From contig CAVWQE010000008.1 of assembly GCA_963757135.1 (NCBI GenBank), forward strand, positions 62,001 to 126,000: DNA of 64,000 bases. The letters run 5' to 3'. The translations under genes were made by a program, and so were the position numbers. The notes beneath the pieces are model-generated. The model was not told the DNA's origin and did not search any database. It saw only the letters and a program-made list of their open reading frames with translations. Shown in pieces: positions 36,303-44,571 of the stretch (within the stretch, counting starts at the first letter, position 1; the number at the start of each line of letters is the position of its first letter). Source of the DNA: Gp1-AA145 sp963757135 (GTDB lineage Bacteria > Acidobacteriota > Terriglobia > Terriglobales > Acidobacteriaceae).

Positions 36303-37310
36303 TCAGTAACGCCCGTAGATGGCCACCCCAGTGGCGACTTGTAGTATGGAATCAAGGCTGCGCCTTGCGGCGGATTTTCCTATGCTGGCAGGAACGAATA
36401 GAATATCGCCTGCTGCGAGAGTCACGTCCGCGGCTTTGGCGCCGAGGATGAGTTTGAGCTCCACGGGCATTTGCGAGTGTTTGCCGTCGATCGTGCGAAT
36501 CACTTTTGCGCTGTTCAAAGACGCCGTGGGGTTCGCGCCTTGCGCCAGTGCCAGTGCTTGCAGCACCGTCATGTGGCCGTTCTCCATCACGAAGCCACCC
36601 GGCAGGTGCACGTCCCCTACCACGTACACTATCCCTGCCTTCGATACCACAACCGTGTCGCCGGGCGAGAGCAGCGTATTACCTTCGACTGAGCCTTCGA
36701 TGTCACTGCCGAGATTGACTGCAAGGGGCCGGTCTTTTTGGTTTCGATGAGCGATCGTCACTAGCTTCCCAGCTTTCGGAGTGAGTCCTCCCGCCATCGA
36801 GATTGCGTCAAATAAATGCCGAGTTCCAAACAAGGGATACACACCAGGCTTTTGTACTTCTCCTAAAACAGAAACGCCCTGGCTCGAGTAATCGCGAACA
36901 AAAACAGATACCTGCGGATTATGAAAGTACCCGCCGTCCGCAAGCTGTTTTGAGACGACTGACTCGGCTTGTGCAGCAGTCAATCCTGCCACACGCTGCC
37001 TTCCAATGAACGGCAGTACCACGTTGCCGGCTCCGCTCACCCTTACTTGCAACTTGTCGAACTCCGGCGCTCCATACACGCTGACTTCGAGTAAGTCACC
37101 GCTGCCAATAACTAGATCGTGAACATCGGAGCCAGCGGCCGCCGAGGTTACGACCACTGCCGCTGGATTTTCGTCTTCAGCAGCGCGAATACTTGTGGAA
37201 GGTGACACCGCATCCACTTGTGGCGAAGCTGCCGGTGCAATTCGCGTTTGGGTAATGGCGAAATTCGCGAGCCACGCGCAGATTGATACGATCAGCGATG
37301 CTCTTTTCAT
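36303..37310 (-). CDS. Polysaccharide export protein (Wza-like, SLBB domains)
   Basis: The secreted protein has about 335 residues and a signal sequence (LIVSICAWLANFAITQT). A poly_export domain follows (VIGSGDLLEVSVYGAPEFDK, then VSGAGNVVLPFIGRQRVAGL), then two SLBB-type units (SVLGEVQKPGVYPLFGTRHL and VVGDVHLPGGFVMENG). It forms the outer-membrane exit for the polymer. No lipobox cysteine is obvious. The ATG at 37310 overlaps the antiterminator stop as ATGA, with GGAAAG upstream; the frame extends to 37334. The tight overlap implies coupled translation. Confidence 0.85.
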   Translation of the reverse strand: MKRASLIVSICAWLANFAITQTRIAPAASPQVDAVSPSTSIRAAEDENPAAVVVTSAAAGSDVHDLVIGSGDLLEVSVYGAPEFDKLQVRVSGAGNVVLPFIGRQRVAGLTAAQAESVVSKQLADGGYFHNPQVSVFVRDYSSQGVSVLGEVQKPGVYPLFGTRHLFDAISMAGGLTPKAGKLVTIAHRNQKDRPLAVNLGSDIEGSVEGNTLLSPGDTVVVSKAGIVYVVGDVHLPGGFVMENGHMTVLQALALAQGANPTASLNSAKVIRTIDGKHSQMPVELKLILGAKAADVTLAAGDILFVPASIGKSAARRSLDSILQVATGVAIYGRY

Positions 37311-37879
37311 GATTGCTTTCCGCCGGCGGTCCACACAGGTTCAACGCAGTAACCTTCAACTCGTACCAGCAGTGACCGCGAAATGTTGTCAACCGAGACT
37401 ACCAATCCGCTTTGGCCATCAACCTTGTTCAGAATGCCCTCAATTCCATCGAGCGCGCCGCCTCGGATTCGTACTCGTTGTCCGAGGGTCAAATAGGGAT
37501 GCGGAAGACAATTCGCCCGCAACGAAAGGAGCCTTTGGACGGTTTCGATCTGTTCGACGGGAATTGAAACCGGCTCGCCTTGCATGGCGACGAAACCCAC
37601 CGTTCCGCGCGCGAAGGCTACAGACCTTCGCAGGGCCGGCGAAAGCGAGGCATACAAGAACACATAGCCGGGGAACAATGGGATTTCCACCTTCTTACGC
37701 CGGTCGCTCCAGTCGTGAATTTCGGAAACAGATGGAAGAAATGTCGTAAGACCAGCGCTATTCAGCTGATGCGCAACCACGCGTTCGTGCCGAGAGCGGG
37801 TGGCTACTGCGTACCAACTGCGAGAAACAGCCGTTTCAGTCTGAGGTAAGTGGTTCCACGACATCGTTGGTGCACTCAT
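37307..37879 (-). CDS. NusG/UpxY-like transcription antitermination protein
   Basis: The 190-residue protein has a NusG N-terminal domain (SWYAVATRSRHERVVAHQLN, then IPLFPGYVFLYASLS) and a C-terminal KOW domain (GQRVRIRGGALDGIEGILNK). Operon-specific NusG paralogues (RfaH, UpxY, LoaP) let RNA polymerase read through long polysaccharide operons. As the first gene of a 17-kb single-strand run it probably acts on that same run. GGAG lies about 9 bp before the ATG at 37879. Stem-loops in its leader are described separately. Confidence 0.9.
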   Translation of the reverse strand: MSAPTMSWNHLPQTETAVSRSWYAVATRSRHERVVAHQLNSAGLTTFLPSVSEIHDWSDRRKKVEIPLFPGYVFLYASLSPALRRSVAFARGTVGFVAMQGEPVSIPVEQIETVQRLLSLRANCLPHPYLTLGQRVRIRGGALDGIEGILNKVDGQSGLVVSVDNISRSLLVRVEGYCVEPVWTAGGKQS

Positions 37880-37954
37880 AAAAACAGCTCCGCCCTTTGA
37901 CTCCCAAGACGGGGCGAAAGTGAGTGCGGAACCTGATAATGCTAATTCCGCACT
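37880..37954 (-). promoter_or_regulatory. Structured leader of the exopolysaccharide run
   Basis: On the minus strand, before the antiterminator gene, a perfect 9-bp inverted repeat AGTGCGGAA / TTCCGCACT occupies 37923-37954 (14-nt loop). A second stem, CGCCC / GGGCG (37891-37916), is followed by GAGCTGTTTTT directly at the ATG, like a terminator next to the ribosome binding site. Together they could form an attenuator. This is inferred from structure, and no known ops or JUMPstart element is recognised. Confidence 0.4.
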
Positions 37955-38142
37955 TCGGAAGAGTAGGAAATCGTTGGACCGGGCGACAAGAGAGAGAAAT
38001 TCTCCTGTACATTTCTCAGTACGTACGTGCTGGCTGGGGGACTAATGCTCAGTAAATGTGTCCTCCGACATATCCTGTAATATCGAGAGTACAGCGAAGG
38101 AGAGCACCTACGTGGACGGGAGGAAGCCCCCCGAGTGGCACG

Positions 38143-38889
38143 TTATGTAACCTGGGCTATGCGGGAATTGCTTGAGTCGTTCACGGAGCGAATTTCAGAC
38201 TTGCTACTCAACCCTTCGCGATGACCCGCCGCGAACATGAGAGCCAACTCTACTCGCGTTGAGACTTTTAGCTTTTCGAATATCACAAGCAAGTAGTTCT
38301 TGACTGTATGCTCGCTTAGGCCAAGTTGCTTCCCAATGTCGCGGTTTGTAAGCCCTTCCGCCACCAGCATCCCGACCTCTAGCTCACGTTTGGTCAACTG
38401 ATCGATCCTTATCGCAGTTGCCATCGGTGCAGATGAATGTGCACGCAAGTCTTCTACTAGATACTGCATTTGCTCGTTGTTTGCCCAGAGTTGTCCGGCA
38501 AGAACACATCGGATGCACTTCGCGAGACCACACGAGACCTGCTGGCGAGAAAACACTCCTTTAGCGCCATAACGAAACGCTTCGACAATGACCATTGGTT
38601 CGTCCGAATCGAGCAGCATAACAAGACGTGTTTGTGCCAGAAAGTCGTGCAACTCCCGCATGGCGTTCAGCCCCGCACGGTGACCGTCTTCAAGCCTTAC
38701 TCCGATCAAAGCTACTTCCGGGTTCCAGCGTGACATCCCCGCGACAATATCGCTAGACCTTGTTGCCCAGCCAGCGACCCTCATTCGATTGCGTAGTAGA
38801 GATGCCGCCAGGAGTTGGCAATCCAGCGGGCTTGCATCGGCGATAAAAACGCTAGGGATTCTATTGGCGGAAGGAGATATGGTGGACAT
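38143..38889 (-). CDS. LuxR-family regulator with degenerate receiver domain
   Basis: The 248-residue paralogue of the regulator at 16186 has a receiver-like domain (about 11-135). The phosphoacceptor position reads EVALIGVRL, so Gly63 replaces Asp. The LuxR helix-turn-helix spans about 180-240 (LTKRELEVGMLVAEGLTNRD, SEHTVKNYLLVIFEKL). Both proteins share the HTVKNYL and RVELAL segments. I choose the ATG at 38889, since the longer frame to 38931 starts with TTG; neither has a clear ribosome binding site. It lies on the same strand directly upstream of the exopolysaccharide run (263-bp gap), so it is the best candidate regulator of it. Confidence 0.8.
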   Translation of the reverse strand: MSTISPSANRIPSVFIADASPLDCQLLAASLLRNRMRVAGWATRSSDIVAGMSRWNPEVALIGVRLEDGHRAGLNAMRELHDFLAQTRLVMLLDSDEPMVIVEAFRYGAKGVFSRQQVSCGLAKCIRCVLAGQLWANNEQMQYLVEDLRAHSSAPMATAIRIDQLTKRELEVGMLVAEGLTNRDIGKQLGLSEHTVKNYLLVIFEKLKVSTRVELALMFAAGHREGLSSKSEIRSVNDSSNSRIAQVT

Positions 38890-39107
38890 ACGGGCACCAA
38901 TGGATGAACATAATGCGAAGTAGACTGACAAAAAGATCTTGGTTGCGGCCTACTGGACTGGCGAGCCCCGTCTGACCCGGGTGGCAGAGCGGCAAGCTGG
39001 GCTTCGGTGAGCTTACGAACTGCACTGAGCAAGGTGGCGCTACCCGTCTCTTATCTGCATAGTGTCTTAGAAAAAAAAGTTTTGTCAACCTCGAATCACT
39101 AACATAT

Positions 39108-39161
39108 TAGTTGTGTCGCATCATGGCGCTTTACTAGTTGTGTCGCATCATGGCGCTTTAC
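39108..39161. repeat. Perfect 27-bp tandem repeat, two copies
   Basis: Two adjacent identical 27-bp units, each starting TAGTTGTGTCGCATCATGG and ending CGCTTTAC, lie 220-270 bp upstream of the minus-strand LuxR regulator start. They could be paired protein-binding sites or a recent duplication. Confidence 0.75.
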
Positions 39162-39737
39162 TGTAATAAATGGTAATGCGCGGTCCGCGAAAACCGTCGC
39201 AAGCCCTCGCGTGCGGTTACACATAAGCACCTGCAGGTAGCGAGTCTCCCAGGCCGCAAATCTTGTTTTCTCTCCGGGTTACAGAGCTCACTGTCCAACT
39301 CGGAGGCGGTGCAATTCAGGTTGAGCCTCCGCAACTGTGCCAAACCCTTCGTCTTGCACGAAAGGAAGACTAGTAAGGTTGACAGGCGAGAGAACCTGTC
39401 AAAACTGCCAGCAGCAAGAGGCAAATACTGGCTCGACCATTCTTCAGTAGTTACCAGTTTCGACAACGGTTACGCGTACTCCGTTTGGATATGAAGCTCG
39501 AAACCGCCTTCTGGGATTCTCGAATTTGATCGCTGCAGAAAAGATTCCACTGTCGTAAACACCCATAGAACTCATCGATCCAAACCTAGTTTCAGAAGTA
39601 TTCGGGCGAACAGCGGTGATGTGAACGTGATGTGCGGACCCCGATCAGACCGCATTTTACTGTACAAAACCAAAGAGGTAGCCTCGGGTAAACCTTTGCA
39701 AGTCATTCATTTAGCTCGTCTTCGCTTCCCGATCCAT

Positions 39738-39795
39738 CGGACTCAAAATCCGCCGGTGCTTAGCACCTTGGGGGTTCAACCCCCTCCCGGCACCA
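39738..39795 (+). pseudogene. tRNA-Leu (CAA) 3' fragment
   Basis: From 39738 the sequence reads CGGACTCAAAATCCG, an anticodon stem and loop with anticodon CAA. A variable-arm hairpin follows (GGTGCTTAGCACC), then the T-arm GGGGG-TTCAA-CCCCC, TCCCGGC and ACCA. This matches the 3' two-thirds of a bacterial tRNA-Leu including encoded CCA. No matching GCCGGGA acceptor strand or D-arm precedes it, and the T-loop has 5 nt instead of 7. It is therefore a non-functional remnant, of the kind left where an element integrated into a tRNA gene. Confidence 0.65.
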
Positions 39796-40055
39796 TAACA
39801 AAAGCCCTTCGGACGCGGGTCCCAGCGCACAAGAGACTCCGAAAATCTTGAGTAGGAAAAGGCGAGCGATCTTTTAGGCTGGACTGCTTATAGGGCTGTT
39901 CAAGAGCTCAAGCGGCTTCGCTCGTTAAGCCAAAAACAGGATAGTTTGACTTGCAGCAAGCGCCCCGGGAGGGGGTGCAAGCAGCTTTTGTACGGACTTC
40001 CTCGTCATCAATTCGCGCGGGAAATGGCGGCTCGCGGCTGCTATGAATTTGGTGT

Positions 40056-40078
40056 TATAATGTAGCTACGTTGCTACA
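40056..40078 (+). promoter_or_regulatory. Promoter and operator of the toxin-antitoxin operon
   Basis: A consensus -10 box TATAAT (40056-40061) overlaps the perfect palindrome TGTAGC-TACGTT-GCTACA (40061-40078), which ends 17 bp before the antitoxin ATG. Toxin-antitoxin operons are commonly autorepressed by the antitoxin at such a site. No good -35 box is seen. Confidence 0.6.
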
Positions 40079-40095
40079 TTGAAGGACTATAGATT

Positions 40096-40353
40096 ATGCC
40101 CATTACAAAACTGTCGAGCCGAGACTTCAATCAGGACACGAGCCGGGCGAAGAGAGCCGCTAAACGCGGCCCGGTTTTCATCACCGATCGGGGCCGTCCC
40201 TCGCATGTACTGCTCACGGTGGAGGAGTATCAAAGGATTACGGCAGGGCAGAAGAGCGTTGCGGACTTGCTGGCGATGCCGGCAGCGACTGAAATTGAAT
40301 TTGAGCCCGCCCGATTGAAGGGCGATCTGCACGAGTTAACAGATTTAGCCTAA
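40096..40353 (+). CDS. Type II antitoxin, Phd/YefM family
   Basis: The 85-residue protein opens with the Phd/YefM DNA-binding pattern: KLSSRDFNQDTSRAKRAAKR, GPVFITDRGRPSHVLLTVEE and YQRITAGQ. The C-terminal 30 residues (PAATEIEFEPARLKGDLHEL) are the acidic tail that would wrap the toxin. It ends at 40353, immediately before the toxin ATG at 40354, so the two are translated as a unit. The palindrome over the -10 box is its probable binding site. Confidence 0.85.
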   Translation: MPITKLSSRDFNQDTSRAKRAAKRGPVFITDRGRPSHVLLTVEEYQRITAGQKSVADLLAMPAATEIEFEPARLKGDLHELTDLA

Positions 40354-40767
40354 ATGTATATCCTCGACACCAATGTAGTTTCAGAATTAAGGAAAGCGAA
40401 GAAGGCGCATCAAAACGTCAAGAAATGGGCCCAACCTTTGCCGGCGGCAAGTCTCTATCTCTCCGTGATTTCAGTATTGGAACTTGAGATTGGAATCCTT
40501 TTGATTGAACGGCGCGACCAGGAGCAGGGCGCGATTCTTCGTACCTGGATGGACAGGCACGTGTTGCCCACCTTTTCTGGTCGTATTTTGGCGATTGATC
40601 TCGCCGTCGCCCAGCGATGCGCAACGCTTCACGTGCCGAATCCTCGCTCGGATCGTGATGCCCTCATCGCAGCTACGGCGCTCGTGCACGGTCTGACGGT
40701 TGCGACCAGGAACGTAGCCGACTTTGAGCGTATGGGAGTTGGTGTGTTCAATCCTTGGGAGTATTGA
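40354..40767 (+). CDS. vapC: PIN-domain toxin, VapC family
   Basis: The 137-residue PIN-domain ribonuclease has the four acidic residues in place: Asp in MYILDTNVVSELRK, Glu in SVLELEIGILL, Asp in RSDRDALIAATAL and Asp in TRNVADFERMGV. VapC toxins cleave tRNA or rRNA when freed from the antitoxin. The ATG follows the antitoxin stop directly with no gap. The operon lies about 300 bp after the tRNA fragment, in a decayed zone that looks acquired. Confidence 0.9.
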   Translation: MYILDTNVVSELRKAKKAHQNVKKWAQPLPAASLYLSVISVLELEIGILLIERRDQEQGAILRTWMDRHVLPTFSGRILAIDLAVAQRCATLHVPNPRSDRDALIAATALVHGLTVATRNVADFERMGVGVFNPWEY

Positions 40768-40860
40768 GCACCATTCCAAATGGACTCGTCGGCGTACTGC
40801 TGAGAGGATTGGAAACATCATCGTTGTGATGCAAATGTTGAGGAATCACCGCATGGAAGG

Positions 40861-41240
40861 TCAACGACGAAGATCAAAATTTCGGGTGCTCGTGCCGTCC
40901 ACGACTTTGTTGATGAGGGTTGGCAGCAGTTCGGGGGGATGTTGCAGGTCGGCATCGATGACGCCCAGTAGATTGGCATTGGTGTGCGCCCATCCATACG
41001 CGATGACCCCAGCTGATCCTCGTTGACCGGCCCGTACCAAAAGGCGCACGCGGGGTTCGGACTGTGCAAAGCCTTTGACGATGCCGGGTGTACCGTCAAG
41101 AGCTCTGGTCGTCGATGACCAGGATTTCCCACGGGAACGATGAATGCGACAATGCGGCAACTAACCCATCGAGTAGGCTCGATACTGGCGGCCTCATTTC
41201 AGCGTGGGCACAACCAGCGCGAATTGGCGGCAGTCTGGTT
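40861..41240 (-). pseudogene. Frameshifted GT2 glycosyltransferase remnant
   Basis: On the minus strand the N-terminal half of a dolichol-phosphate-mannose-synthase-like GT2 can be rebuilt across three frames: FALVVPTL, then LLDGLVAALSHSSFPW, then EILVIDDQSS, then DGTPGIVKGFAQSEPRVRLL and GVIDADLQHPPELLPTLI. Extra bases shift the frame near 41193-41175 and 41105. The C-terminal half is missing after about TLINKVVDGT. It is clearly dead. Confidence 0.7.
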
Positions 41241-41346
41241 CCACGGGTCAGATCATTTCACTGAGGACGAGTATTCCAGAACTGGCAGGGTGCTTTCAAG
41301 TGATTAGCTGAGCCGATAACATTGAATCATCAGGAGCGAGCAGCCG

Positions 41347-43179
41347 TTGCCGCCGATTATCAATGCGCAGAAAATCTCGAAATCCTTCGGAGCGCAGCCG
41401 CTCTTTGACAACGTGTCGTTTACGGTTTCAGAAGGAGAGCGGATTGGGTTAGTCGGCCCGAATGGTTCGGGGAAATCTACGTTGCTGCGGATACTTGCTG
41501 GAACGGAAGAGCCCGACACAGGCAATGTCGCCATCCGAAAGCGGTTGCGGCTCAGCTATGTGGAGCAAAATTCACAGTTCGAACCTGGCGAAAGCGTGCG
41601 CTCCGTGATCGGTAGGGCGCTCGACAATTCTGCGAATACTGATTCGGAACACGTGGCCTACTTTGCCGAGGTCCTCGGACGTGCCGGGTTCGAAGATCTG
41701 GAGGCGGAAGCGGCCGCCCTGTCTGGAGGATGGCAGAAGCGTCTCGCCATTGTGGAAGCGCTGGTCCAAGCACCAGATGTTTTGCTGCTCGATGAGCCCA
41801 CGAATCACCTGGACCTCGCTGGAATTGAATGGCTTGAAGCTCTGCTGGAGGAAGCAGCATTCGCCTGTGTGGTTGTAAGTCACGATCGTTATTTCCTAGA
41901 GAACGTCGCTGGCGACATGGCGGAACTCAGCCGCGTATATCCGGACGGGTTGCTGCAGGTTCGCGGCAGTTACAGCGCGTTCCTGGAGAAAAAACAAGAA
42001 TTCCTTCATGCGCAGTCGAAACGCCAGGAGGCGCTGGAAAATCTGGTTCATTCCGAAATCGAGTGGTTGCGACGCGGAGCCAAAGCCCGCACTCGAAAAT
42101 CCAAGGCCCGCATTGATAAGGCGGGCGAGCTGATGGGCGAACTCGCGGATTTGAACGCGAGGACCCGGAGCGCAAACGCACAAATTGATTTCTCGGCGAC
42201 TGATCGCAAGACTAAGCGTCTAATCGAACTCGAGAATGTGACTTGCGAAATTGGCGGTCGGACGCTGTTCGAGCCGCTCAACTTCATCATAACCGCCGGC
42301 ATGCGAGTCGGATTGGTAGGGCCGAACGGTAGTGGCAAAAGCAGCTTGCTGCGCTTGTTGCGTGGAGAATGGACGCCTTCGCGCGGAGAGGTTCGTCGCG
42401 CCGACTGGTTGCGCATTGTGTATTTCGACCAGAGCCGCCAGCTCGATATGAATATGACTCTCCGCCGGGCGCTCGCTCCCGACGGAGATTCGGTTGTCTA
42501 TCGGGATCGCGTCATTCACGTCGCCTCATGGGCCGCCAAATTCCTCTTTACTGGTGAGCAGCTTAGTCAGCCGGTAGAGCGGTTGTCCGGAGGCGAACGG
42601 GCCCGCGTCCTGATCGCTCAGCTCATGCTGCAGCCCGCGGACGTTCTCCTGCTGGATGAGCCCACCAATGACCTCGACATCCCGACGCTGGAAATTCTGG
42701 AAGAGAGTCTGATCGAATTCCGCGGTTCTCTGGTGTTGGTAACCCATGACCGCTACATGCTGGATCGGGTATCGAACATCGTCCTCGGTCTAGATGGCCA
42801 AGGGCGCGCGGAAAGTCTTGCTGACTATGCGCAATGGGAATCGTGGCAGGCGGAGCGCAAGTCGAGCGTGAAGACGCCTGTGAGTTCCATCCCCTTGGTT
42901 CGGGGATCCAGACATTCCACCGCGCCCGCGACAAAGAAGCTCTCGTACTTAGAAGCGCGGGAATATGCCGGAATCGAACAGCGCATCGCTGACGCCGAGC
43001 AGGTGCTCGAAAGCAAGCGGGCGGCATTGGAGGATCCGGCAATTGCCAGCGACGGTCCCAGGCTCGTGGCCGCCCATGCCGAGATGGAAGCAGCACAAAA
43101 CGATTTGGACGCACTGTACTCACGCTGGGCGGAACTCGAAGAGAAGGCGGGCGATTTGACGCGATCCCGCACTCGATAA
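41347..43179 (+). CDS. ABC-F family ATPase (Uup-like)
   Basis: The 610-residue soluble protein has two ATP-binding cassettes and no membrane domain. Cassette 1: Walker A GLVGPNGSGKST (about 34), signature LSGGWQKRL, Walker B VLLLDEPTNHLDL. Cassette 2: Walker A GLVGPNGSGKSS (about 324), signature LSGGERARV, Walker B VLLLDEPTNDLDI. A linker rich in Arg and Lys (about 230-280) and a C-terminal coiled coil (about 535-605) match the Uup branch, which acts at the ribosome or on DNA. The start is TTG with AGGAG upstream; no in-frame ATG lies nearby. Confidence 0.9.
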   Translation: MPPIINAQKISKSFGAQPLFDNVSFTVSEGERIGLVGPNGSGKSTLLRILAGTEEPDTGNVAIRKRLRLSYVEQNSQFEPGESVRSVIGRALDNSANTDSEHVAYFAEVLGRAGFEDLEAEAAALSGGWQKRLAIVEALVQAPDVLLLDEPTNHLDLAGIEWLEALLEEAAFACVVVSHDRYFLENVAGDMAELSRVYPDGLLQVRGSYSAFLEKKQEFLHAQSKRQEALENLVHSEIEWLRRGAKARTRKSKARIDKAGELMGELADLNARTRSANAQIDFSATDRKTKRLIELENVTCEIGGRTLFEPLNFIITAGMRVGLVGPNGSGKSSLLRLLRGEWTPSRGEVRRADWLRIVYFDQSRQLDMNMTLRRALAPDGDSVVYRDRVIHVASWAAKFLFTGEQLSQPVERLSGGERARVLIAQLMLQPADVLLLDEPTNDLDIPTLEILEESLIEFRGSLVLVTHDRYMLDRVSNIVLGLDGQGRAESLADYAQWESWQAERKSSVKTPVSSIPLVRGSRHSTAPATKKLSYLEAREYAGIEQRIADAEQVLESKRAALEDPAIASDGPRLVAAHAEMEAAQNDLDALYSRWAELEEKAGDLTRSRTR

Positions 43180-43308
43180 CCGTTGTTTCGATCGCGATCA
43201 CTTGAGATGAAATACTTACGAACTCCCCACCACGCAAATTGCGAAGTGAATAAAGCTGGATGGTCAGATTCCCGTCGGTTTTCGGACCTATAGTTATCAG
43301 CTTAGAGA

Positions 43309-43911
43309 ATGAATCAGGGGCTAGCGGCTTCAATGTCAATTTTATTCCTAGGCACTAATGCCTCTCCGATTTATTTGGACAATCTGTACAGCGCGGGATT
43401 AACCCATCCGTCACAGCTCACCGTGGGAGTGATCTACAAGGGCTTCGACGACAATGACGCCTCGTGGAGCGGCCATCGCGTGATGGCTCAACAGTGCGGC
43501 CAGGTGCTACTGAAAACCGCGAATGAGATATCGAAATACTTCGGCGGTTCCAATCCAGAAATCCCTTATGTGCAAATCGCAACCTGGAACGACTACGAGG
43601 AAGGAACCGCCGTCGAAGACGGAATAGACAACTGTACCGTGAGTACGTCACTCACAGGCAGCCAGCTTAGTTGGACCCTCGTACCGTCGAACGCGACCTA
43701 CGCATCGGTCTCGACTGTCCACCACTTCAACATCTATTACACCGATTCGACGGGCAATCTCTACCTGGCTGCTTCCAATGTTTCGGTCACTGCCGGCGTT
43801 TTCGATGTCTCGACCGTGGTTCCGGCGGGCACTTGGAGCGTGTATGTGGAAATGGTGGGCCAGCCGCTGATCATCAATCGCATGTCCAGCGCTTTGACTT
43901 ACATTCATTAA
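43309..43911 (+). pseudogene. C-terminal fragment of a glycoside hydrolase
   Basis: The 200-codon frame encodes the 3' end of a larger hydrolase. Residues about 25-110 include LTHPSQLTVGVIYKGFDDND and IPYVQIATWNDYEEGTAVED, as at the end of GH71/GH99-like catalytic barrels. A Ser/Thr-rich beta domain follows (HFNIYYTDSTGNLYLAASN). The first 25 codons look unrelated, no signal peptide is present and no ribosome binding site precedes the ATG. The 5' part seems deleted, so I treat it as a remnant. The family assignment is tentative. Confidence 0.55.
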
Positions 43912-44379
43912 GCGTCTGGTGGCCCGGCCTCGATCACGTGTCCGGCTTTTCCGCCTTGCATCCTTTATAAATACCTCGTTGGCTGTATTTGTCACAAGAA
44001 ACCGGCGAATTAAGAAAAGACTCGGTATGTGGCATGGTCCGAAACTGCCAAATGCGCCAACGTAGGAGTAATTGCCGCGCCGGACACGAATATGGAGTTT
44101 CGCGGGGTTTGCCCAGCGCGGTTTGGTAAGGGACTTACCGAAAGAATTATGAGCCGTTCTGCACTTGCTGAATGCAGAGATTTGTAAAGCGATAGAGGAA
44201 CGTGAAGGCGTGGGCGCTCTCGTTAGAACTACAATGCTCCCCGCCATCAACTTACGCAGCGGAGGCATTAGCTCACTGCTTTGTCCTGACTTGCACTTTC
44301 AGGGTATCGTCGGGTGCGTTCCGGGAAACCGTCAATGTGCGCCTGAGTTCACTTCCGGCGAGCGGCGTACCATTGAAAC
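43912..44379. other. Gap after the hydrolase fragment
   Basis: No gene is supported in this 468-bp stretch. A frame at about 44200-44423 has a few beta-strand-like words (TCTFRVSSGAFRETVNVRL) that could be a relic of an Ig-like domain, but the case is weak. Confidence 0.35.
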
Positions 44380-44553
44380 ATGAGTGCAGCGTATCCAGAA
44401 TATCCCGATTCTGGCCTTTCTGATCGGGCCACAACTGCCGATGTCATCCTTCGCCGGGAGCCAGATGAGGACGAAGACGAAGAAGAGGAAGATGATGGCA
44501 AAAATAATGACCATGACGAAAATGAAGAGGGCGATGCCGGGTACTCGGAGTAA
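44380..44553 (+). CDS. Small very acidic protein
   Basis: This is a 57-codon gene. It begins MSAAYPEYPDSGLSDRATTA, continues DVILRREPDEDEDEEEEDDG and ends EEGDAGYSE. The ordered N-terminal half with an almost pure Asp/Glu tail resembles small acidic proteins I associate with Acidobacteria. There is no clear Shine-Dalgarno box. The opposite strand gives poly-Ser, the mirror of the acidic codons, and is not a gene. It is followed after 18 bp by another small gene, probably in the same transcript. Function unknown. Confidence 0.65.
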   Translation: MSAAYPEYPDSGLSDRATTADVILRREPDEDEDEEEEDDGKNNDHDENEEGDAGYSE

Positions 44554-44571
44554 TGCAAGGAGTCCACTTCA

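Larger units (their letters stand above)
38890..40055. other. Long intergenic region with repeat and tRNA fragment
   Basis: This 1.2-kb stretch has no convincing protein gene. It holds the 27-bp tandem repeat (39108-39161), the tRNA-Leu 3' fragment (39738-39795) and, close to the regulator, a possible leader hairpin GCAAGCT / AGCTTAC (38992-39016). The rest shows nothing recognisable. Confidence 0.5.

Noticed and set aside
38932..39060. Possible riboswitch in the leader of the LuxR regulator
   Set aside because: A 7-bp hairpin exists but I could not match the region to the cyclic-di-GMP or any other riboswitch consensus.
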